64,000 bases of DNA from Pseudazoarcus pumilus (GTDB lineage Bacteria > Pseudomonadota > Gammaproteobacteria > Burkholderiales > Rhodocyclaceae), in contig NZ_CP025682.1 in the NCBI RefSeq assembly GCF_002872475.1, positions 1,116,001-1,180,000 of the forward strand, in the 5' to 3' direction. Below are positions 56,961-64,000 of the stretch, piece after piece. The notes beneath the pieces were generated by a model. The model had not been told where the DNA came from. It did not search any database and worked only from the letters and a program-made list of their open reading frames with translations. Both the position numbers and the translations under genes were made by a program. How positions within the stretch are numbered: position 1 is the stretch's first letter; each line of letters starts with the position of its first letter.

Positions 56961-58039
56961 CACTCGAGCGGTGACGTTCCGGCTTCGCGCGCAATCAGCG
57001 CGCGCTTGCGCGCCACGCCCCAACGATAGCCGGACGGGTCGCCGTCCAGTCGCACCGCGCGATGGCACGGAATGGCCACCGCCAGCGCGTTCGCCGCACA
57101 GGCCCCGGCCACGGCACGCACCGCCGCTGGTGCGCCGATGCGCCGGGCCAGTTCGCTGTAGCTGACGGTTGTGCCGGCCGGCACGTCGCGCAGCGCCTGC
57201 CACACGCGCAACTGGAAGGCCGTGCCGCGCAAATCCAGCGGCAGATCGAGCCCGCGTTGCGGCGTCTCGACGAAGCCGACGACCTGCGCCACCACCTGCT
57301 CGAAATCGGCGTCGCCGCCGCACAGCTCGGCACGCGGGAAGCGATCCTGCAACTCGCGCACCAGCGCGTCGGCTTCGTCGCCGAGCAGCACGGCGCACAG
57401 TCCGCGCGAGGTCGCCGCAACCAGAATCGCGCCCAGCCAGCATTGACCGATGGCGAAGCGGATGGTCGTGCCGTGGCCGCCATCGCGCCATTGTCGCGGC
57501 GTCATGCCGAGCACGCGATGCGCCTCGGCATAGAAACGCCCGCTCGATTCGTAACCGGCGTCGAACACGGCCGTGGTGACGCCCGCGCCCGCGTCCAGCG
57601 CCTCGCGCAGCCGCGCCGCGCGTCGCGCCTGGCCCCACGCCCTGGGCGTCAGCCCGGTCGCCGCGCGAAACACGCGGCGCAGTTGCGCCGGGCCGATGCC
57701 GGCCACGCGCGCCAGTTCGGCCAGCGGTGGCAGCGTCTCGGCCGCGTCGATGTGCCGGCACACGGCAGCGACCCGCGCCGCATCCTGCGAATCCGGCCGA
57801 TCCGGCCTGCAACGCCTGCATGCACGGAAGCCGGCCGCCTCGGCCGCCGCGGGCGAGGCGTGAAACACGACGTTCTCGCGTCGCGGTGTACGTGCGCCGC
57901 ACGACGGCCGGCAATACACGCCGGTGGTGCGCACGGCGTAGACGAAATGCCCGTCGGCGCGTGCGTCACGCGTGCAGACGGCGCTCCAGCAATCGTCGTC
58001 GCGGTCCGGGTCAGGGGGCGGTTGGTTTCGCGCGTTCAT
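56960..58039 (-). CDS. ada: Ada: bifunctional DNA-alkylation regulator/O6-methylguanine-DNA methyltransferase
   Basis: A 359-residue adaptive-response protein. The N-terminal zinc/methylphosphotriester domain has the Cys set VYCRPSCGAR and FRACRRCRPD (about residues 35-75). An AraC-type DNA-binding domain follows (about 85-180), and a C-terminal methyltransferase domain carries the acceptor Cys in AIPCHRAVR. Self-methylation of the N-domain turns it into an activator. I start at ATG 58039, since upstream in-frame sequence is the repeat-bearing control region and not conserved protein. Confidence 0.93.
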   Translation of the reverse strand: MNARNQPPPDPDRDDDCWSAVCTRDARADGHFVYAVRTTGVYCRPSCGARTPRRENVVFHASPAAAEAAGFRACRRCRPDRPDSQDAARVAAVCRHIDAAETLPPLAELARVAGIGPAQLRRVFRAATGLTPRAWGQARRAARLREALDAGAGVTTAVFDAGYESSGRFYAEAHRVLGMTPRQWRDGGHGTTIRFAIGQCWLGAILVAATSRGLCAVLLGDEADALVRELQDRFPRAELCGGDADFEQVVAQVVGFVETPQRGLDLPLDLRGTAFQLRVWQALRDVPAGTTVSYSELARRIGAPAAVRAVAGACAANALAVAIPCHRAVRLDGDPSGYRWGVARKRALIAREAGTSPLE

Positions 58040-58051
58040 CGTATCGACCCT

Positions 58052-58105
58052 CGTTTCGTGCCACTGTACTGCGCTCGTTCGCGTGCGACACTCCGTTTCG
58101 TGCCA
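58052..58105 (-). promoter_or_regulatory. Two 12-bp direct repeats upstream of ada (candidate Ada sites)
   Basis: On the minus strand TGGCACGAAACG occurs at 58105-58094 and again at 58063-58052, exactly 42 bases apart (four helical turns), the nearer copy ending 13 bases before the ada ATG. Ada activates its own gene in known systems, so these may be its binding sites; the sequence differs from the E. coli box. Confidence 0.5.
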
Positions 58106-58273
58106 TCGAATTCGTCGGATCACCGGTTCCGGTGAAGCCGCAGATCGCGCAAGGCTCCAGCGTAGATTGGAGCAGTCGTCGACGTGCACGGGCCGGTGGT
58201 GTCAGGGTGCGGGCCTATACTCGAGCGGTGATCCCGGCGGTTGGCGCCGGACGTGAGCAACGGGAGGATCGAC

Positions 58274-58591
58274 ATGCTTCTGAAGAAGGCCAGCGAGCGC
58301 GATTTCGCGCCAACGGATTATGCGGACGTCGAGCGTGCCCTGTTCCGTAACAAGGACACCGGCGGTCGCTCGTCGGTGGTGCGCATGCGCGAGGGCACGC
58401 GCGTGCCACGCCATGTGCACCTGGGTTCGGAAGAGGTCGTGGTGCTCGCCGGACGGGTGCGCATCGGCGGCACCGAAATGGAAGCCGGTGACTATCTGTA
58501 CACCGAGCCGGGCGAAGAGCACGATGTGCTCGCGCTGACTGATGCGCTGGTGTTCGTGTCGTCGGAGAAGGCCACGCCGGTCGTGGAATGA
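58274..58591 (+). CDS. Cupin-domain protein
   Basis: A 105-residue single cupin barrel. Motif 1 is VPRHVHLGSEEVVVLAGRVRIG (metal ligands His, His, Glu), and motif 2 is AGDYLYTEPGEEHDVLAL with the last His ligand. It resembles ChrR-type or anti-sigma cupins, which sense oxidative stress, but no partner sigma gene is present. GGGAGG precedes the ATG. It is followed closely by the hydrolase-OsmC gene, so a shared stress role is plausible. Confidence 0.8.
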   Translation: MLLKKASERDFAPTDYADVERALFRNKDTGGRSSVVRMREGTRVPRHVHLGSEEVVVLAGRVRIGGTEMEAGDYLYTEPGEEHDVLALTDALVFVSSEKATPVVE

Positions 58592-58626
58592 TCGCGGCCG
58601 GCGCGGGCCGGCCCTCGGGAGCAACG

Positions 58627-59838
58627 ATGCAAAGTCTCAAGTTCGAATTCCCCGGCCACGACGGCAGCTTGCTTGCCGCTCGGCTGGACCGGCCTGCGGG
58701 CACGCCGCGCGCGTGGGTGCTGTTCGCCCATTGCTTCACCTGCGGCAAGGACATCTTCGCCGCCTCGCGCATCAGCGCCGCGCTGGTTGATTGCGGCTTT
58801 GCCGTGCTGCGCTTCGACTTCACCGGGTTGGGCATGAGCGAGGGCGAGTTCGCCAACACCAGCTTCAGCTCCAACGTGGCCGACCTGGTGTGCGCCGCCG
58901 ACCACCTGCGCAGCCACCATCGCGCGCCGTCCGTGCTGGTGGGCCACAGCCTTGGGGGTGCGGCGGTGCTGGCGGCAGCGCGACGCATCGACGAGGTGCG
59001 CGCGGTGGTGACCATCGGCGCGCCGGCCGAGCCGGTGCACGCCACCCACCAGTTCGGCGAACACGTCGAGACCATTCGCTCGCGTGGTGCGCTCGAGGTG
59101 GATCTGGGCGGGCGGCCGTTCACGATCACGCGCGAATTCCTCGAAGACCTGGAAGCCACGCGCATCCGCGACACCGTCTCGCATCTGGGGCGTGCGCTGC
59201 TGGTGATGCACGCGCCGCGCGACGAGATCGTGGACATCGACCAGGCACGGCGCATCTACGAGACCGCGCGCCATCCCAAGAGCTTCGTGTCGCTGGATTC
59301 GGCCGACCACCTGCTGCGCCGGCGCGAGGACGCCACCTACGCCGCGCGCGTCATCGCGGTGTGGGCCGAGCGCTATCTTCCAGCCGCGCCGGAAGTGGCG
59401 CCGCTGGAAGAGGGCCTTGTCGAAGTCGTGCAATCGGATGTGGAGGGCTTCACCAGCACCGTGCGTGCCGGCCGTCACACGCAGATCGCCGACGAGCCCC
59501 AGGCGATGGGCGGGGCCGATCTGGGGCCGTCGCCCTACGACTACCTGCTCGCCAGCCTGGGCGCGTGCACGGCGATGACGTTGCGCATGTACGCGCGTCG
59601 CAAGAAGCTGCCTCTGGAGGAAGTCAGCGTGCAGCTTCGCCATCGCCGCGTCCATGCCGAAGACTGCGCCGAGTGCGAGGACAAGAGCGGCCAGCTCACC
59701 GAGATCACGCGCGAGATCCGCATCACCGGCGATCTCGACGCCGACCAGCGCGCGCGCCTGCTCGAGATCGCCGACAAATGCCCGGTGCACCGCACGCTCA
59801 GCGAGCGCATCCGCATCGTGTCCGAACTGGTCGACTGA
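58627..59838 (+). CDS. Alpha/beta-hydrolase fused to OsmC-family domain
   Basis: A 403-residue two-domain protein. Residues 1-260 form an alpha/beta hydrolase with nucleophile Ser in VGHSLGG, Asp in APRDEIVD and His in SADHLL. Residues 270-403 form an OsmC/Ohr-like domain with LGPSPYDYLLASLGACTAMTLRMYARRK and the second redox Cys in DKCPVHRTL, a peroxide-reducing pair in the family. This fusion is known in Proteobacteria. ATG 58627 has GGGAG upstream; an ATG at 58588 overlapping the cupin stop is an alternative. Confidence 0.88.
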   Translation: MQSLKFEFPGHDGSLLAARLDRPAGTPRAWVLFAHCFTCGKDIFAASRISAALVDCGFAVLRFDFTGLGMSEGEFANTSFSSNVADLVCAADHLRSHHRAPSVLVGHSLGGAAVLAAARRIDEVRAVVTIGAPAEPVHATHQFGEHVETIRSRGALEVDLGGRPFTITREFLEDLEATRIRDTVSHLGRALLVMHAPRDEIVDIDQARRIYETARHPKSFVSLDSADHLLRRREDATYAARVIAVWAERYLPAAPEVAPLEEGLVEVVQSDVEGFTSTVRAGRHTQIADEPQAMGGADLGPSPYDYLLASLGACTAMTLRMYARRKKLPLEEVSVQLRHRRVHAEDCAECEDKSGQLTEITREIRITGDLDADQRARLLEIADKCPVHRTLSERIRIVSELVD

Positions 59839-59950
59839 AGCGGGAGACTGACGAAATCGTCAGCCCCGCCTGACCTTTGCTTGATGATGCGCGCGGCAGC
59901 ATGACGGCCCGCCCTCCGACCGGAGTGGCGCCGACCAGGCGAAATCACCG

Positions 59951-60877
59951 ATGCATCGAAGAACGAGGAATCTGACCATCGCCGCCGTGGCGCTGGCCGT
60001 GCTGGCCGTTGCGGCATGGCAGTACAGGCTGGCGGGCTTCGCGTGGTACTGGACGGCCATGCAGCTCGATGCCGATTCGCGCGAATCCCGCGGCGTATGG
60101 CTTCCCGCCTACCGCGTGGCGGTCGAGGCGCGGCCCATCGGCGGCGTCGAGGACGACGCCTCGGGCCTGACCTTCAGCGAGCGCACCGGCACCTTGTTCG
60201 CGGTGATCAACTCGCCGCCGCAGATCGTCGAGCTCGACACCGACGGTCAGGTGCTGCGCCGCATCGTGTTGCACGGCGCGAACGACCCGGAAGGCATCAC
60301 CCACGTGCGCGACGACGTCTTCGTCGTCACCGACGAGCGCGAACACCAGCTCTACCGAATCCGCATCGGCCCGGACACCGAGGCCGTGGATCTGACCGAT
60401 GCCCCGCGCCTCGGTCTGGCGCTCAAGGCGCGCTGGAATCGCGGACTCGAAGGCGTGTCGTGGGACAGCGCCAACCACCGCCTCTACGTCACGCAGGAAA
60501 AGGCCCCGTTGCGCGTGCTCGCCGTCTCGGGCCTCAAGGAGATTCTCGACGGCACGGCCTTCGACCTGCAGATCGTCGAATGGCGCCCGTCGAGCTTCGC
60601 CGGCCTGTTCCTGCGCGACCTGTCGGCGCTCAGCCTGCACGAAGCCACCGGCCACCTGCTGCTGCTCAGCGACGAATCGGCCCTGATCGTCGAATACGAC
60701 TCCGACGGCCGCCCCGTCAGCATGTTGCCGATGTGGGGTGGCTGGCACGGCCTGAGCGCGCGCGTGCCACAGGCCGAAGGGCTGGCCGTCGGGCCCGACG
60801 GCGCCATCTACGTGCTCTCCGAGCCCAATCTGTTCTACCGTTTCGAGCGCGAGACCAAGGCCGCGTGGGCGCAGTAG
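59951..60877 (+). CDS. SdiA-regulated-type (YjiK-like) beta-propeller protein
   Basis: A 308-residue protein with one N-terminal membrane anchor or signal helix (LTIAAVALAVLAVAAW). The rest forms repeated strands of a propeller: GVEDDASGLTFSERTGTLFAVINSPPQIVELD, NDPEGITHVRDDVFVVTDERE, GLEGVSWDSANHRLYVTQEK and QAEGLAVGPDGAIYVLSEPN. This is the SdiA-regulated family pattern. The role is unknown; calcium or ligand binding in the periplasm is possible. It stands alone. Confidence 0.8.
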   Translation: MHRRTRNLTIAAVALAVLAVAAWQYRLAGFAWYWTAMQLDADSRESRGVWLPAYRVAVEARPIGGVEDDASGLTFSERTGTLFAVINSPPQIVELDTDGQVLRRIVLHGANDPEGITHVRDDVFVVTDEREHQLYRIRIGPDTEAVDLTDAPRLGLALKARWNRGLEGVSWDSANHRLYVTQEKAPLRVLAVSGLKEILDGTAFDLQIVEWRPSSFAGLFLRDLSALSLHEATGHLLLLSDESALIVEYDSDGRPVSMLPMWGGWHGLSARVPQAEGLAVGPDGAIYVLSEPNLFYRFERETKAAWAQ

Positions 60878-60919
60878 CGCGCTTGCCGCTCATGCAATTT
60901 GTTGTTTCGTCGCTTTCGC

Positions 60920-61528
60920 TCAAGCCCTTTCCGCGCCTGCTGCCTTCTCTACCGCCATGCGCCGATCCGCATGGTCCAGCGCCAGATCGGCGATCGTCTT
61001 GAGCACCACGAAGCCCGTCAACACCATCACGCCGCCGTCGAGTGACGCCCCGAAGATGATGCCCAGGTGCATCGGCACGATGCGCACATAGGGCAGGAAC
61101 ATCAGCTTGCCCAGGTTCGGGCGCCCCTGCAGATCGGCCGCATGCTGCGCTTCGAAGGTCTGGCGCTGCGAGAACAGGAAGGACAGCCCGCAGCCGGCCA
61201 ACGCCAGCAGTTCGATGGGGGCGGTGACCGTGTGTTCGCTGACCAGAAACGCCAGATAGCCCGCATGGAACGCCCCAAAATGCAGCGCGAAGAAGCGCGC
61301 CGTCGACCGCTTGCCCGCTTCCGTTTCCGGCACCGGCTGCTTGTTCGACATGAGCCCCTTGGTGGTGAAGTCGCGCAACGACATCATGCGCCGGTAGGCA
61401 TACACGCCGATGATCACGCTCTGCATCCAGAACGGCCTCATCAGCCAGCCGATGTCCCACTCCAACGTCACCGCCAGGCCGAGCGTCGCGGCGTTGGCGA
61501 GGATCAGGTTGCGTGCGGACGGGGTCAT
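60920..61528 (-). CDS. Hypothetical membrane protein (DUF6498-like)
   Basis: A 202-residue protein with about five hydrophobic segments, including LILANAATLGLAVTLEW, FWMQSVIIGVYAYRRMM, FFALHFGAFHAGYLAFLVSE and IVPMHLGIIFGAS. The WxxxxWMQSVIIGxYxxRRM and HFGxFHxxY patterns resemble a family of uncharacterised integral membrane proteins. ATG 61528 is chosen. No functional clue comes from the neighbours. Confidence 0.65.
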   Translation of the reverse strand: MTPSARNLILANAATLGLAVTLEWDIGWLMRPFWMQSVIIGVYAYRRMMSLRDFTTKGLMSNKQPVPETEAGKRSTARFFALHFGAFHAGYLAFLVSEHTVTAPIELLALAGCGLSFLFSQRQTFEAQHAADLQGRPNLGKLMFLPYVRIVPMHLGIIFGASLDGGVMVLTGFVVLKTIADLALDHADRRMAVEKAAGAERA

Positions 61529-61704
61529 CGCGTGTCTCGGCGCAGGCGTGCGGGATCGAAGGGCAGGGCACGGTCGGGAATGTATACCCGAACAGAGGAT
61601 GCTTCCAGAATGCGAACGGCAAGCCCGGGTCACAACGCGGGCCGCAGTCGCCACGCCTCCCCCTGCTAGACTGAACCTAGTGCCCTTTCCGTGTGGAGCC
61701 CGTC

Positions 61705-62547
61705 ATGGATATCGATCTCGCCATTTTCCGCCTCAATGCGCTCAGCACCCTCGTTGCCGGCGGTGGGGCAGGCGGGCAGGGTGGCGCGGGCAACACCGAT
61801 TTTCTCCATACGCTGCTCAGTGCCCGCAACGCGATCTCGTCCGCCCCGGCGGCGGCCGGTGGCGCCACGCAAAGCCTGTTCGGCAGCGAATCGGCGCGTG
61901 CAACGGCGCTGCTGGCGCAACTGGAATCGAGCAACGCCGCATTCCTGCAGCGCTACAACGCCCGCGTGTCCGAGATCGGTGACGAAGCCCAGGTGCTGAC
62001 GCAGTTGCGCGCCCGCGTGACCGAGCTGGGCTCGGCGAGCCAGGGGCTGGCGAATTTCAGCCCATCGAGTGCCGACGCGGACATCAAGTCCGCGCTGCAA
62101 TCCTTCATCGCCCGCTACAACGCCTGGGATGCCGAGTTCGACCCGTATTTCGAGCGCGGCGGCAAGCTCGAAGGCAACCCGGCCGGCGACATGGCCCGCT
62201 TCTCGCTGCGCCGCGAAGTCGGCTCCATCTTCCATGGCGCCGGCAACGGCGGCTTCGAGCAGGGCCTGACCGACATGGGCGTGCAGGTCACCCCGGACGG
62301 CCAGCTCAAGCTCGACGAAGCCGCCTTCGACGCCGCGCTCGGTGCCCACCGGAGCGCCGCCGTGCAGACGCTGAACAATGTCGCCACCGCCTTCAGCGAT
62401 GTGGCCACGATGCTCGCTTCCGACGGCCATCTGCTCGACCGCCGCATCGACAACGCCACACGCGCCGTCAACTGGGCTGCCAGCTATCAGGACAGTGTGG
62501 AAGCCGAGTTCGGCCCCGGCGCGCTCGGCAATCGCCTGCGCGGATAG
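61705..62547 (+). CDS. Hypothetical protein resembling the FliD C-terminal domain
   Basis: A 280-residue, Ala/Gly-rich, mostly helical protein. Residues 80-260 resemble the C-terminal half of the flagellar cap protein FliD: LQSFIARYNAWDAEF, then LTDMGVQVTPDGQLKLDEAAFDAALGAH, the typical 'GI-x-DG-x-L-x-LDE' turn, then helical heptads. There is no signal peptide, and no flagellar genes are near. The N-terminal 40 residues are Gly-rich and hydrophobic. It could be a stand-alone coiled-coil protein derived from FliD. A GTG at 61693 is an alternative start. Confidence 0.6.
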   Translation: MDIDLAIFRLNALSTLVAGGGAGGQGGAGNTDFLHTLLSARNAISSAPAAAGGATQSLFGSESARATALLAQLESSNAAFLQRYNARVSEIGDEAQVLTQLRARVTELGSASQGLANFSPSSADADIKSALQSFIARYNAWDAEFDPYFERGGKLEGNPAGDMARFSLRREVGSIFHGAGNGGFEQGLTDMGVQVTPDGQLKLDEAAFDAALGAHRSAAVQTLNNVATAFSDVATMLASDGHLLDRRIDNATRAVNWAASYQDSVEAEFGPGALGNRLRG

Positions 62548-62681
62548 GCTTCATGCGGAAGGAAGCCCGGTGCATCGCGCGCTGACGAAGCGCAGTGTCT
62601 TTTCGTGCGGATTCCCCGTTTGAGCGCGACGTGGAGCGGAACGGGCCATCCGCGCCCGGACGTTCGTCCACAATCCTTGCC

Positions 62682-63284
62682 ATGAACGACAAACACCTCG
62701 AACTCGATGGTGTCTCCATCGGTGCGCTGGAGAGCGTTTCGCTCTGCGTCCGGCCGGGGGAGGTCGTCTGCCTGTCGGGTGTGTCCGGCTCGGGCAAGAC
62801 GCGGCTGCTGCGCGCCATTGCCGACCTCGATGCCCACAGAGGGCGCGTCGCGCTCGGCGGTCGAGGCCAGCACGAGATGAGCGGCCACGCCTGGCGTGCG
62901 CAGGTGATGATGGTGCCCGCCGAGAGCCAGTGGTGGTTCGAAACGGTGGGCGAGCACTTCGCCGCCATTTCGTCGGCCGGACTGGCGGCCCTGGGTTTCG
63001 AGGACGGCGCGATGGACTGGCAGATCAGCCGTCTGTCATCCGGCGAGAAGCAACGTCTCGCGCTGCTGCGCGCGGTTGCCCGCAGGCCGCATGCGCTGCT
63101 GCTCGACGAGCCCACGGCCAACCTCGACGATGCCACCACGCAACGCGTGGAACGGTGGCTCGGGCAGCTCGCCGCGGAGCGCGGCTGGCCGCTGGTGTGG
63201 GTCGCCCACGATGCCGAGCAGATCCGACGCGTGGCGGACCGCCACTACCGCATCGCCGGCAGCGGGCTGGAGCGCGTCGAATGA
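62682..63284 (+). CDS. fetA: ABC transporter ATP-binding protein FetA-like
   Basis: A 200-residue ATPase. Walker A is SGVSGSGKTRLLRAI, the signature is RLSSGEKQRLALLRA, Walker B is ALLLDEPTANLDD and the switch His is in VWVAHDAEQI. The short length and the coupled FetB-type permease downstream (ATGA overlap) identify the FetAB iron exporter that protects against iron/peroxide stress in E. coli. ATG 62682 is chosen, with the upstream open frame unconserved. Confidence 0.85.
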   Translation: MNDKHLELDGVSIGALESVSLCVRPGEVVCLSGVSGSGKTRLLRAIADLDAHRGRVALGGRGQHEMSGHAWRAQVMMVPAESQWWFETVGEHFAAISSAGLAALGFEDGAMDWQISRLSSGEKQRLALLRAVARRPHALLLDEPTANLDDATTQRVERWLGQLAAERGWPLVWVAHDAEQIRRVADRHYRIAGSGLERVE

Positions 63285-64000
63285 ACGTCATCGAGCTGTC
63301 GTGGTGGGAACTCGGCCTGGCCGCGCTGCTCGTGCTGGCGCTCGCCGCATGCGCGCACTGGGCGCGCCTGGGGATGAGCACAAGCCTGATCGTCGCGGCG
63401 GTGCGCACGGTGGTCCAGCTCGCGCTCGTCGGCCTCGTGCTCGAAGTGCTGTTCTCGGTGGCCGCGCTGCAATGGGTTGCGCTGATGGCGTGCGTGATGC
63501 TGCTCGTTGCCGGGCGCGAAGTCATGGCGCGGCAGAAGCGGCGACTCGTCGGTGGCTGGACATTCGGCATCGGTACGCTGTCGATGTTTCTGTCCTCGTT
63601 CACGGTGACCATTCTCGCGCTGGTGGTCGTGATCGGCCCCGAGCCCTGGTACACGCCGCAGTACGCGATCCCCTTGCTCGGCATGATGCTCGGCAACACG
63701 ATGACCGGCGTCGCGCTCGGCCTCGACCGCCTCACCGACACCGTGTGGCGCCAGCGTGCCGTCATCGAGGCCCGCCTGATGCTCGGCGAGTCCTGGAACG
63801 AAGCCATCGCGGATATCCGCCGCGACGCCATCCGCAGTGGCCTCATCCCGATCGTCAACGCGATGGCCGCAGCAGGGGTGGTCAGCCTGCCCGGCATGAT
63901 GACCGGCCAGATCCTGGCCGGCAGCCCGCCCGCGCTCGCGGTGAAGTACCAGATCCTCGTGATGTTCGCGATCACCGTCGGCACCGGCTTCGGCACGCTG
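63281..64000 (+). CDS. fetB: FetB-like iron-export ABC permease (3' end outside window)
   Basis: The first 240 codons are present and the frame is open at the window edge. The product begins NVIELSWWELGLAALLVLAL and has several membrane helices, with the UPF0014/FetB features [42 protein letters not shown] and the coupling segment RRDAIRSGLIPIVNAMAAAGVVSLPGMMTGQILAGSPP. Typical length is about 260 residues, so little is missing. Its start overlaps the fetA stop. Confidence 0.87.
   Translation, partial: MNVIELSWWELGLAALLVLALAACAHWARLGMSTSLIVAAVRTVVQLALVGLVLEVLFSVAALQWVALMACVMLLVAGREVMARQKRRLVGGWTFGIGTLSMFLSSFTVTILALVVVIGPEPWYTPQYAIPLLGMMLGNTMTGVALGLDRLTDTVWRQRAVIEARLMLGESWNEAIADIRRDAIRSGLIPIVNAMAAAGVVSLPGMMTGQILAGSPPALAVKYQILVMFAITVGTGFGTL

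Noticed and set aside
58627-59838. Frameshift or assembly error joining two genes (hydrolase and OsmC)
   Set aside because: The frame is continuous with normal codon use, and hydrolase-OsmC fusions are known.

Overview
The window is GC-rich chromosomal DNA from a Gram-negative bacterium. Its housekeeping neighbourhoods (rpsP-rimM-trmD-rplS, pcnB-folK-deoxynucleoside kinase-panB-panC, hda-HAD-pcnB, ilvB-ilvN-ilvC-pssA, pepA-holC-valS opposite lptF-lptG) are typical of Betaproteobacteria. Rhodocyclales (Azoarcus/Thauera-like) is my best guess, but this is an inference from gene order and protein flavour, not a search. No rRNA, tRNA, CRISPR array or intact insertion sequence is visible.

Layout. 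1-3.9 kb: the end of one BCCT osmolyte transporter, then a complete paralogue read leftward with a porin directly behind it and a perfect palindrome in front of it. 4-20 kb: corA, moaC, a BepA-like metalloprotease, tusA, valS, a lipopolysaccharide-kinase-like gene, holC, pepA, lptFG, the ribosomal/tRNA-modification operon, wrbA and pssA. 20-29.6 kb: branched-chain amino acid genes, an RDD protein, a P-type ATPase and pepN. 29.6-37.4 kb: an accessory block with visibly lower GC, described below. 37.4-50 kb: a small Cys-rich protein, a soluble four-PAS chemoreceptor, pantothenate/folate/RNA-processing genes, hda, purM, an SDR, a ParE-type toxin-antitoxin pair and miaA. 50-64 kb: a VTT membrane protein, an RND efflux pair, aceA with a strong AT-rich promoter region, ada, a cupin/hydrolase-OsmC pair, an SdiA-regulated-type protein, an orphan FliD-C-like protein, and fetA with the start of fetB.

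The most interesting region is 29.6-37.4 kb. A LysR regulator is divergent from a leftward operon: TauD-type dioxygenase, TAXI solute-binding protein, fused TRAP permease and an alkyl-DHAP-synthase-like flavoprotein. The operon ends in a wreck made of an FAD oxidoreductase with two stops and a frameshift, fused to the last ~115 codons of an IlvD/Edd-type dehydratase. Directly beyond the LysR gene lies a 42-bp piece of pepN (40/42 identical, both differences synonymous), 8.3 kb from its counterpart inside intact pepN, which borders the block on the other side. This looks like the scar of an insertion at pepN. The operon reads as an uptake-and-oxidation system for an unknown organic acid that is losing its distal enzymes.

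Other points of note are regulatory: a palindrome before the BCCT-porin pair, 12-bp direct repeats 42 bp apart before ada, a 9-bp inverted repeat bracketing the aceA promoter, and an inverted repeat on the toxin-antitoxin promoter. All coordinates were read by eye, so starts may be off by a codon or two where alternatives are stated.
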